A stretch of 6,924 nt of DNA from assembly GCA_030830765.1 (NCBI GenBank), contig JAURMJ010000274.1:1-6924 (forward strand), read 5' to 3'. Positions 1 to 5,523 of this stretch are shown here, one piece after another. Made by a program: the position numbers and the translations under genes. Below the pieces are notes generated by a model. The model saw only the letters and a program-made list of their open reading frames with translations, had not been told where the DNA came from and did no database searches. Source of the stretch: Quisquiliibacterium sp. (lineage in GTDB: Bacteria; Pseudomonadota; Gammaproteobacteria; Burkholderiales; Burkholderiaceae_E). The stretch's first letter is position 1. Every line of letters begins with the position of its first letter.

Positions 1-234
1 CCCGAGGCACCCTGGGTGCTGGTGCCCGAGGAACAGCTGACCCACATCACGACGATTCCAGGCCAGAGCCACAAGCAGTTGATCCGGGCCGATATGACCT
101 ATTTTGACTGCCCAGGTGGGGGCGAAGTGTTTTCGGTCGGTTCAATCACGTTTTGCGGGTCGCTGCCCGTCAATCACTTTGACAACGACATCTCGCGCAT
201 TCTGGACAATGTGATCAAGCGGTTCAGCCGCTAG
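1..234 (+). CDS. N,N-dimethylformamidase beta-subunit-like protein, C-terminal fragment
   Basis: Frame 1 is open from the first base and ends at TAG 232-234, giving the last 77 residues of a protein whose start lies left of the window. The visible tail has a GGGEVFSVGSITFCGSL stretch (about residues 39-55) followed by an FDNDISRILDNVIKRF helix. This closely resembles the C-terminal end of the N,N-dimethylformamidase large-subunit family, whose members usually end in a similar glycine-rich, Cys-containing strand and a final helix. The archetype hydrolyses DMF to dimethylamine and formate, but many relatives act on unknown amides, so the substrate cannot be given. The catalytic domain is not visible. 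The stop lies inside the 3' end of the convergent transporter gene (11-bp overlap), and no terminator is seen between them. The family call comes from remembered motif similarity; the reading frame itself is certain. Confidence 0.65.
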   Translation, partial: PEAPWVLVPEEQLTHITTIPGQSHKQLIRADMTYFDCPGGGEVFSVGSITFCGSLPVNHFDNDISRILDNVIKRFSR

Positions 235-1216
235 CTTTCGGCTTGCGAGTGGCGCAGTAAACGCCGCTTGCAATCAGCACCAGAATGCCGATCATTGACC
301 AGCCGTCGGGCCAGTGCCCGAACACCACGTATCCGGCCAGCACGACCCAAACCAGCTGCGCGTAGCTGAACGGCGCAAGCTGCGAGGCAGGTGCGTACTT
401 GAACGCCTGAATCAGCGTCATGTGGCTCCCCAGGCTCAACGAACCGCCGATCAGGATCAGGACGTAATGCCAGGGGTTGGTCGGGAGCATCGGTTGCGTC
501 CAGAAACCGATGCCGTAGAGCAGGAATCCGACCAGACCAGGGTACAGAATCAACGAGGCCGGACTCTCCAGACCGGTCAGCCGCCTGGTCATGATCTGAT
601 AGAAAGCAAACAGCAAGGCAGTGATGATGGGCAGCACAGCGGCCCAATCGAACAATGCACCACCAGGCCGGATGATCATCAGGACAGCACCGAATGAGCA
701 CCCGATCGCAATCCAACGCCCAAGCTCAACCCGTTCGCCGAGCAGAAATACCGCGAGAATGGTGAGCATGATGGGTGAAGTGAACGTGATTGACGCCACC
801 TCAGGCAGCGGCAGAAATCGGAGCGCAGTGGCAAAAAAATAGCTGGACGAAATCAACAGCGTGCCGCGCAGCAAATGGACACGTAATCGGGATGTTCTAA
901 GGACAGAGACCCCGTAAAGAGGCAGCAACCAGGCAAAAAGCAGGCCAACGTGCACGATGAAGCGCAGCCACATCACCACGCTGACCGGATAGTGCGTCAC
1001 AAGCAACTTCGTGGTGGTATCCATGCAAACGAACAGGAAACCTGCAAACAGCACAAGGATCATGCCGCGCTTACTGCCCAATGCGTTCCACCAATGCAAA
1101 AACTGGCGGATCCGTTTGGATAGACTGGCCATCGGGCCGTACTGCTCCAGACGCTTCAGGGCGGTGTTGCCCTGCCGTGAAGACTTCGCTGGAGTTAAGG
1201 AAGGACGAGATTTCAT
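224..1216 (-). CDS. EamA/DMT-superfamily transporter
   Basis: This encodes a 330-aa polytopic inner-membrane protein with about ten hydrophobic segments between residues 52 and 322, arranged as two EamA repeats. The first repeat contains the typical SPIMLTILAVFLLGERVELG stretch (residues 147-166), and the second contains the related YAQLVWVVLAGYVVFG (residues 285-300). Members export or import small metabolites such as amino acids, drugs or nucleobases; the substrate cannot be deduced here. The length is slightly above the usual 290-310 aa because of a charged N-terminal extension of about 50 residues before the first membrane span. The ATG at 1216 has no clear Shine-Dalgarno sequence. Met29 (ATG 1130-1132) has GGAG about 12 nt upstream and Met52 sits right at the first span, so the true start may be downstream. 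The gene is divergent from the copper block and probably unrelated to it. Confidence 0.9.
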   Translation of the reverse strand: MKSRPSLTPAKSSRQGNTALKRLEQYGPMASLSKRIRQFLHWWNALGSKRGMILVLFAGFLFVCMDTTTKLLVTHYPVSVVMWLRFIVHVGLLFAWLLPLYGVSVLRTSRLRVHLLRGTLLISSSYFFATALRFLPLPEVASITFTSPIMLTILAVFLLGERVELGRWIAIGCSFGAVLMIIRPGGALFDWAAVLPIITALLFAFYQIMTRRLTGLESPASLILYPGLVGFLLYGIGFWTQPMLPTNPWHYVLILIGGSLSLGSHMTLIQAFKYAPASQLAPFSYAQLVWVVLAGYVVFGHWPDGWSMIGILVLIASGVYCATRKPKASG

Positions 1217-1225
1217 CGCAAGCGG

Positions 1226-1254
1226 ATTCTACTCGCCCAGCCGGTGCATGACTT
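1226..1254 (-). promoter_or_regulatory. Candidate sigma70-type promoter for the DMT transporter
   Basis: On the minus strand a TAGAAT hexamer (1226-1231, five of six matches to TATAAT) lies 17 bp downstream of AAGTCA (1249-1254, three of six matches to TTGACA). Transcription would start near 1219, only a few bases before the ATG at 1216. That would make the transcript nearly leaderless or point to the downstream Met29 start. The -35 match is poor, so this is a weak candidate found by eye. Confidence 0.25.
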
Positions 1255-1285
1255 GAAGCCTCCGGCTTTCTGATCGCCAGTCGGC

Positions 1286-1315
1286 ATGGCAGGCACACCA
1301 TAGTTCGGATATCAT
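1286..1315 (+). promoter_or_regulatory. Candidate promoter for the copper gene run
   Basis: ATGGCA (1286-1291, four of six to TTGACA) and TATCAT (1310-1315, five of six to TATAAT) are separated by 18 bp, within the 105-bp region between divergent genes. The predicted start point falls at or within a base or two of the ATG at 1322, which has no Shine-Dalgarno sequence, so a leaderless transcript is possible. I found no convincing inverted repeat in the spacer of the kind bound by CueR/MerR regulators, and no obvious CusR/CopR-type direct repeat. The assignment is by eye only. Confidence 0.3.
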
Positions 1316-1321
1316 TTTCTG

Positions 1322-1789
1322 ATGGTCCGCTCAATCACGCACCTGGTTGCCTACCTGCTGCTGCTTACCCTGCCGCTGCAGGCGTTCGGAAGCGTTCGGG
1401 TCACTGCGAGCCTTTCCGGTCAAACCCAGGCAGAGGACTGGCCTGCCCACCGATCTAACGGGCGTGGGCAATTTCAAGCATTCGCTGAGCATCCGAGGGC
1501 GGGTCACTGTCTGCATGCGATGAACGACAATCCAATGCGCCCTGATGGCTTGTCCATCGGATCGCACACCGCAAAGCGACAGATCACGCCGCAACATCAG
1601 GACCACCACGCGCAAAGTCAATATCAATCGAGCTGTCCTCAATGCAGCGACTGTTGCAGTCCGCCCGCACTCGGGGCGTCTCAGTTTCAAATCCCGACTC
1701 GAGCCGTTTCGAATTCGGCACATCGTTTTGGTGGCGACCCCATCAGAACCCGGGTCGAGCGTGTCCCAGAGAAGCCCCCAAAAGGCTGA
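1322..1789 (+). CDS. Small exported Cys/His protein of a copper cluster (DUF2946/CopL-like architecture)
   Basis: The predicted 155-aa protein begins with a clear Sec signal peptide: basic MVRSITH, a leucine-rich core, and likely cleavage after Ala-Phe-Gly at residue 23. The mature part is hydrophilic, has a histidine cluster (H92, H95, H96) and a CxxCxxCC motif (C105, C108, C111, C112), and ends in a basic, proline-rich tail (EKPPKG). This layout of signal peptide, His-rich middle, Cys cluster and Pro-rich end is common among poorly characterised proteins at the head of copper-resistance clusters, including DUF2946 and CopL-like ones. The cysteines and histidines suggest metal binding in the periplasm; that is inference. 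ATG 1322 is chosen because it gives the intact signal peptide, although no Shine-Dalgarno sequence precedes it. It is the first gene of the run, 103 bp ahead of the next. The sequence is not strongly conserved to anything I can name, so coding status is likely but not certain. Confidence 0.65.
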   Translation: MVRSITHLVAYLLLLTLPLQAFGSVRVTASLSGQTQAEDWPAHRSNGRGQFQAFAEHPRAGHCLHAMNDNPMRPDGLSIGSHTAKRQITPQHQDHHAQSQYQSSCPQCSDCCSPPALGASQFQIPTRAVSNSAHRFGGDPIRTRVERVPEKPPKG

Positions 1790-1820
1790 CAACTGCTGCC
1801 GGCGCACTGTCGGTCATTCA

Positions 1821-1861
1821 ACACTCCCGATAGCCAGTCTTTCTGAAGACTGTCGGGGTGT
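1821..1861 (+). other. Long imperfect hairpin in the leader of the 99-aa gene
   Basis: An inner perfect 7-bp stem, CAGTCTT (1835-1841) with AAGACTG (1846-1852), closes a TCTG tetraloop. Below it, after a 4-nt left-side bulge (TAGC, 1831-1834), CCCGA (1826-1830) pairs with TCGGG (1853-1857). After a bulged T1825, ACAC (1821-1824) pairs with GTGT (1858-1861). In total there are 16 base pairs. No T-run follows, so it is not an ordinary intrinsic terminator. It lies between the first and second genes of the copper run and ends 31 nt before the ATG at 1893, so it could affect mRNA processing, stability or translation. The pairing is seen directly; the role is inferred. Confidence 0.5.
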
Positions 1862-1878
1862 CCAAGTTCGAATCAATC

Positions 1879-1884
1879 AGGAAG
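1879..1884 (+). promoter_or_regulatory. Ribosome binding site fixing the start at 1893
   Basis: AGGAAG sits 8 nt before ATG 1893. The same frame is open further upstream to 1545, but only the ATG at 1893 combines a good Shine-Dalgarno sequence with a signal peptide immediately after it. That settles the start of the 99-aa protein. Confidence 0.75.
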
Positions 1885-1892
1885 AACCAGTC

Positions 1893-2192
1893 ATGTTCAA
1901 ACTTCTGACGGCCGGTCTGTTGGCGTTTGTCACAAGCAGCGCATTCGCCCAGAAACACGACTCGGAAACCACGTCACCCACCTCAGCCGGTGTCGATCAT
2001 CAATCTGTTTTCGACGACTACCGTCCTTACGCTGCACAAGCCATTCAGAACTGGCAACAAAGCAACCAGACCGTCGAACGAATCGGGGGCTGGCGAGCTT
2101 ACGCCCGCGAGATTCAAGCAGCGAAACGCAGTGAGCGCAGGCCTGATTCTCCCGTTTCGAGTCCCGGGAGCGTGAAGGACACGCCGAAATGA
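1893..2192 (+). CDS. Exported 99-aa protein with IGGWRAYARE signature, copper-cluster associated
   Basis: The 99-aa product has a Sec signal peptide with predicted cleavage after Ala-Phe-Ala at residue 19. The mature protein of about 80 residues contains FDDYRPY (40-46) and a Trp/Arg-rich signature IGGWRAYARE (64-73), then a polar, proline-rich tail. Small proteins with this DYRPY...IGGWRAYA(R)E pattern recur immediately upstream of TolC-family and multicopper-oxidase genes in betaproteobacterial copper/silver loci. No biochemical function is known to me, and there is no cysteine, so it is not an obvious metal-thiolate protein. A periplasmic accessory to the downstream channel or oxidase is a reasonable inference. 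The TGA stop overlaps the ATG of the TolC-family gene (ATGA at 2189-2192), which implies translational coupling. Confidence 0.85.
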   Translation: MFKLLTAGLLAFVTSSAFAQKHDSETTSPTSAGVDHQSVFDDYRPYAAQAIQNWQQSNQTVERIGGWRAYAREIQAAKRSERRPDSPVSSPGSVKDTPK

Positions 2193-3634
2193 AAAAGGAC
2201 CCCTTCAAAATAACCACCTCCAAATGCAGGCATGCGGCGCTGCTCAGCATGGCGCTGCTCGTCGGTTGCGCAGCCCCCGACTTTGATCGGGCCCTGCGGG
2301 ATGCCAATGAGCTTGCCCGTCCAGTTTCCGGGTCAGCAAATGCCTCGCTCGCCTCGAATGCCTCGACCCGGCAAGAGCTTGAGAAGCTCAGCCAGCGCCT
2401 GTTGAGCGCTCCGCTCAGTCCTGACGGCGCGGCGCAACTTGCGCTAGCCAACAGCCCGGCATTTCAATCCGCCCTGGCGCAAGGATGGGAAGCCCTGGCC
2501 ATGGCCAGGCAACGTAGCTTGCCAGGAGGCGTTACTTTTTCTTTTGAGCGACTGCGCGAAGGGGGCGACTTAGAAATCGGTCGGCTGCTTTCGGTCGGAC
2601 TCTTTGACCTGGTGACCCTGCCGCAGCGGCAATCTATTTGGGAGAGCACCTCGCAAGAGACGCGTCTTCGAATCGCCAGCCTGATTGCGCAAAAGGTCAT
2701 CGACACAAAGCAGGCATGGATCAGAGCAGTTGCGGCCAATGAAGCAGAAAAGTACGCCAAACAAGTCAGCGATGCAGCCCATGCCAGCGCCGAACTGGCT
2801 CGACGTATGCAGATGGTGGGCAATTTCACGAAACTGCAGGCCGCACGCCAACACCTCTTTTACGCCGATGCGACTGCACGGCTTGCCAGTGCTCGACAGC
2901 TGAACAAATCCAGTCGCGAGACGCTGATCAGTCAGCTCGGTCTGACGCCGTTGCAGGCTTTGCAACTGAAGCTGCCAGAGCGACTACCGACCTTGCCCAA
3001 AACGCCTCGAACCGTATCCCAGATCAATGCGACCATGGCCGATCAGCGGATCGATTTACGTCTAGCCAGGTTACAACTTGAAATAGTTGCCAAATCCCAT
3101 GGCATTGATCTGGCCTCAAGCCTGACCGACATTGAGCTGGGCGCGCGCAGCGATACAAAATTTGAGTCCAACTCGGATCGATCCAGGACGCGCGGCTACG
3201 AACTGGACATTCGTCTGCCTGTCTTTGACTGGGGAGCTACGCGACGGTCCGAACTGGACGCCCGTCTGCTTGCCGCTGCCGCGAACTACGAAGACGTGGG
3301 CAGAGCGGCGGCCAGCCAGCTTCGGGTCAGCTACGGGGCTTATCGGAACGCCCATGATCAGGCCAGACATCATCGTGACGAAGTGGTGCCACTTCTGAAA
3401 ACCATCTCAGAGGAGAACTTGCTGCGCTACAACGGCATGCTGATCGGTGTCTTCGAATTACTCGCCGACGCTCGGGAGCAGATCGTGGGCGTGAGCGCGG
3501 CGATTGAGGCTCAACGAGACTTCTGGCTTGCCGACTATGCGCTGAATTCGACGCTCATCGGCTTGCCTTCGCCATCAACCGCTCAGGAATCGAGTCGTAG
3601 CGCGGCCCGCGCCGCCGAGCCCGCAGCCCATTGA
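2189..3634 (+). CDS. TolC-family outer-membrane efflux lipoprotein (CusC-like)
   Basis: The 481-aa product has a lipoprotein signal with lipobox LVGC (24-27). Cys27 would be lipidated, and Ala at +2 agrees with outer-membrane sorting. The mature protein is mostly long amphipathic helices with two OEP-type repeats. The first includes AWIRAVAANE (176-185) and GNFTKLQAARQHLFYADATA (211-230). The second includes a predicted beta strand and turn, GYELDIRLPVFDWGA (336-350), and the helix ENLLRYNGMLIGVFELLADA (409-428). This is the usual TolC/CusC layout and length for the outer-membrane channel of a tripartite efflux system, which normally docks with a CusB-type adaptor and a CusA-type RND pump. 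Neither is encoded in the window. GAAGGA (2174-2179) lies 9 nt before the ATG. The gene overlaps the upstream one by 4 bp and ends 11 bp before the multicopper oxidase ATG, so it belongs to the same operon. Metal specificity is inferred from neighbours, not from the sequence itself. Confidence 0.9.
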   Translation: MKKDPFKITTSKCRHAALLSMALLVGCAAPDFDRALRDANELARPVSGSANASLASNASTRQELEKLSQRLLSAPLSPDGAAQLALANSPAFQSALAQGWEALAMARQRSLPGGVTFSFERLREGGDLEIGRLLSVGLFDLVTLPQRQSIWESTSQETRLRIASLIAQKVIDTKQAWIRAVAANEAEKYAKQVSDAAHASAELARRMQMVGNFTKLQAARQHLFYADATARLASARQLNKSSRETLISQLGLTPLQALQLKLPERLPTLPKTPRTVSQINATMADQRIDLRLARLQLEIVAKSHGIDLASSLTDIELGARSDTKFESNSDRSRTRGYELDIRLPVFDWGATRRSELDARLLAAAANYEDVGRAAASQLRVSYGAYRNAHDQARHHRDEVVPLLKTISEENLLRYNGMLIGVFELLADAREQIVGVSAAIEAQRDFWLADYALNSTLIGLPSPSTAQESSRSAARAAEPAAH

Positions 3635-3638
3635 AAGG
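3633..3638 (+). promoter_or_regulatory. Ribosome binding site fixing the multicopper oxidase start at 3646
   Basis: GAAAGG, beginning within the TGA stop of the TolC-family gene, lies 7 nt before ATG 3646. The frame is also open from a TTG at 3631, but that codon overlaps the Shine-Dalgarno sequence itself and would add only five residues ahead of the Tat signal. ATG 3646 is therefore preferred. Confidence 0.8.
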
Positions 3639-3645
3639 TTCAACT

Positions 3646-5055
3646 ATGACTGACTCTAAAAGAAGGAATTTCCTTGCAGGATTTGGCGCAGTTGCTGGCA
3701 CAGTGGGAGCGGTATCGGTCAATCGAGCTGCCATGGCAGCACTGCCTGAGCCGGTGTCTCAAGACAAACCGCTGACCGCACCGCCTCTGATTCCTGCAAC
3801 CGGACGTCCCTATCGTCCGGTCGTCACACTGAATGGCTGGACACTTCCCTGGCGCATGAACAATGGCATCAAGGAGTTCCATTTGGTGGCAGAGCCCGTC
3901 GTCCGCGAAATGGCGCCGGGCTTTGTTGCCCATCTGTGGGGCTACAACGGCCAGTCCCCAGGCCCGACCATCGAAGTAGTCGAAGGCGACCGTGTCCGGA
4001 TTTTCGTCACGAACAGGCTTCCAGAGCACACCAGCGTGCACTGGCATGGCCAGCGTCTGCCCAACGGTATGGATGGTGTGACCGGATTGACACAACCCGC
4101 GATCAAACCCGGCAAGACCTTTATGTATGAGTTTGTTGCGCGCCGACCGGGCACCTTCATGTATCACCCGCATGCTGATGAAATGACGCAGATGGCGATG
4201 GGGATGATGGGGTTCTGGGTCACCCATCCGAAAGCCCCCCACCCTCTGATTGACGACGTTGACCGTGACTTTGTCTTTCTGCTCAATGCCTATGACATCG
4301 AACCGGGGAGCTACACGCCAAAAATCATGACGATGCTCGACTTCAATTTATGGACATTCAACAGTCGCGTATTTCCCGGCATTGACTCATTGAATGTCCG
4401 GCTGGGAGACAAAGTCCGGATCCGTGCAGGAAACCTGACGATGACCAACCATCCTCTGCATCTTCACGGACATGAATTCTCGGTGACAGGCACAGACGGT
4501 GGACCGGTGCCTAGAAGCGCACGCTGGCCCGAGGTCACGACCGATGTTGCTGTCGGCCAGATGCGGCAGATTGAATTCACCGCTGATGAGGAAGGCGACT
4601 GGGCCTTTCACTGCCACAAGAGCCACCACACAATGAACGCGATGGGTCATAACGTGCCAACCATGATCGGCGTTGATCACCGCGGCGTCGCCAGTCAGAT
4701 TGCGAAACTGGTGCCGGATTACATGGTGATGGGCGAACGGGGCATGGCTGATATGGCCGAAATGCAGATGCCGTTGCCTGACAACACCATTCCGATGATG
4801 ACCGGCACCGGACCTTTCGGTAGCGTCGAAATGGGCGGCATGTTCACGACACTGAAGGTTCGCAGGGATCAAAAGCCAAACGACTACAAGGATCCAGGAT
4901 GGTTCAAGCACCCTGCAGGAACGGTAGCCAGCGAGTACCAGGGCGCAGGGGCTGGCACCGCACCGTCCGCGCCGGATTCCGCTTCAGCAACATCCAAACC
5001 AGCGGTTGAGGTTCAGATTCGCAAACCACGTCATTCGGGGCATCACGGCCATTGA
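3646..5055 (+). CDS. Tat-exported multicopper oxidase (Cu(I) oxidase)
   Basis: The 469-aa protein is expected to oxidise Cu(I) to Cu(II) in the periplasm with reduction of O2 to water. A twin-arginine signal, KRRNFLAG (5-12), is followed by a hydrophobic stretch and likely cleavage after Ala-Met-Ala at 31, consistent with export of a folded copper enzyme. All copper ligand motifs are present: HWHG (132-135), HPH (174-176), HPLHLHGH (269-276) and HCHKSHHTMNAM (322-333). From family knowledge the type 1 ligands would be H269, C323, H328 and M333; C323 is the only cysteine in the protein. The first-domain position that is HCH in oxidases with a second blue copper is HPH here. Only 93 residues separate HPH from HPLH, as in two-domain rather than three-domain oxidases. 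A Met-rich segment (360-399) and a His-rich tail (HSGHHGH, 463-469) may bind extra copper. It sits between the TolC-family and CusF-like genes. Confidence 0.93.
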   Translation: MTDSKRRNFLAGFGAVAGTVGAVSVNRAAMAALPEPVSQDKPLTAPPLIPATGRPYRPVVTLNGWTLPWRMNNGIKEFHLVAEPVVREMAPGFVAHLWGYNGQSPGPTIEVVEGDRVRIFVTNRLPEHTSVHWHGQRLPNGMDGVTGLTQPAIKPGKTFMYEFVARRPGTFMYHPHADEMTQMAMGMMGFWVTHPKAPHPLIDDVDRDFVFLLNAYDIEPGSYTPKIMTMLDFNLWTFNSRVFPGIDSLNVRLGDKVRIRAGNLTMTNHPLHLHGHEFSVTGTDGGPVPRSARWPEVTTDVAVGQMRQIEFTADEEGDWAFHCHKSHHTMNAMGHNVPTMIGVDHRGVASQIAKLVPDYMVMGERGMADMAEMQMPLPDNTIPMMTGTGPFGSVEMGGMFTTLKVRRDQKPNDYKDPGWFKHPAGTVASEYQGAGAGTAPSAPDSASATSKPAVEVQIRKPRHSGHHGH

Positions 5056-5085
5056 TGCCTGCCTATCAAACAACGAGAGGAAATC

Positions 5086-5436
5086 ATGAAGATCAACTTG
5101 ATCAGGAACGTCTTTGCAGTTGCCGCCCTGACGTTTTGCGTCAACGCCGCAGCGCAGCATTCGGCGCAGCATTCAGCGCATTCACACTCGATGCCTCAGA
5201 CATCTGCAGCAGCCGAATACACCCCTGGAGAGATTCGAAAAGTGGACAAAGCCTCCGGGAAGATCACCATCCGTCATGAGGAAATCCGCAGTTTGGACAT
5301 GCCCCCGATGACGATGGTCTTCGGCGTCAAGGATGCCGCGCTGCTGGACAATCTGAAAGCGGGTGACAAAATTGAATTTCAGGTCATCAGCGAATCCGGG
5401 GCGTTGTACGTCACCAAAATGCGCGCGGGACACTGA
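5086..5436 (+). CDS. cusF: CusF-like periplasmic copper-binding protein
   Basis: The 116-aa product has a signal peptide with likely cleavage after Ala21-Ala-Ala23, then a His/Ser/Gln-rich N-terminal segment (24-36) and a CusF-type small beta-barrel domain (about 46-115). The metal site aligns with E. coli CusF as H64, M75 and M77 (H36, M47 and M49 in CusF), within HEEIRSLDMPPMTMVF. The position of CusF Trp44, which caps the metal by a cation-pi contact, is M72 here. Such Met-containing variants are found in related proteins and would give a more Met-rich Cu(I)/Ag(I) site. CusF normally passes Cu(I)/Ag(I) to CusB; here the immediate neighbour is a multicopper oxidase, so it may instead supply or buffer the oxidase's substrate. 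GAGAGG (5075-5080) is 5 nt before the ATG. The gap to the upstream stop is 30 bp, so it is probably the last gene of the operon, ahead of a hairpin terminator. Confidence 0.92.
   Translation: MKINLIRNVFAVAALTFCVNAAAQHSAQHSAHSHSMPQTSAAAEYTPGEIRKVDKASGKITIRHEEIRSLDMPPMTMVFGVKDAALLDNLKAGDKIEFQVISESGALYVTKMRAGH
5152..5184 (+). repeat. In-frame 12-nt tandem repeat encoding a His-rich tail
   Basis: Two 12-nt units (5152-5163 and 5164-5175, differing only at the last base) are followed by a 9-nt partial copy (5176-5184). They encode AQHS, AQHS and AHS. The repeat starts at or next to the predicted signal-peptide cleavage site, so the mature protein would begin with a short histidine-rich segment able to bind copper. 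The short period suggests it could expand or contract by slippage. Confidence 0.7.
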
Positions 5437-5474
5437 GCCTTCTTGAGTCTGAGAGACCAGGCGCCTTTCCCCCG

Positions 5475-5508
5475 AAAAAAAGGCCGAACCCGTCACGGTT
5501 CGGCCTTT
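5475..5508. terminator. Bidirectional intrinsic terminator between convergent genes
   Basis: A perfect 12-bp stem, AAAGGCCGAACC (5479-5490) with GGTTCGGCCTTT (5497-5508), encloses a 6-nt loop. On the minus strand the stem runs into a T-run (complement of the A-run 5475-5481), a textbook terminator for the FAD-linked oxidase gene. On the plus strand only the three T's that close the stem are present, so it should work less strongly for the copper operon. It sits in the 87-bp gap between the two stop codons. Confidence 0.88.
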
Positions 5509-5523
5509 GTCGATCGATGCTGA

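Noticed and set aside
231..716. 161-codon minus-strand ORF inside the transporter gene
   Set aside because: It lies wholly within the EamA gene in another frame, gives a Cys/Arg/His-rich translation with no domain character, and is a shadow of high-GC coding sequence.
1256..1268. AAGCC-TCC-GGCTT mini-hairpin as terminator or operator
   Set aside because: Only five base pairs with a 3-nt loop and no T-run; likely by chance between divergent genes.
1217..1321. CueR/MerR or CusR/CopR operator upstream of the copper run
   Set aside because: The candidate promoter spacer is 18 bp, but I see no dyad in it and no recognisable copper-regulator box; claiming one would be guesswork.
1806..1857. ACTGTCGG direct repeat (1806-1813 and 1850-1857)
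   Set aside because: An 8-nt repeat 44 bases apart; the second copy is part of the hairpin arm and the first has no partner, so it is not convincing as a binding site pair.
1545..1892. Upstream extension of the 99-aa gene's reading frame
   Set aside because: The frame is open back to 1545 but overlaps the 155-aa gene and would bury the signal peptide and the Shine-Dalgarno sequence of ATG 1893 inside a longer protein.
3940..4242. Minus-strand and alternate-frame ORFs inside the multicopper oxidase gene
   Set aside because: The oxidase frame carries every copper ligand motif in the correct order; the others have no recognisable features.
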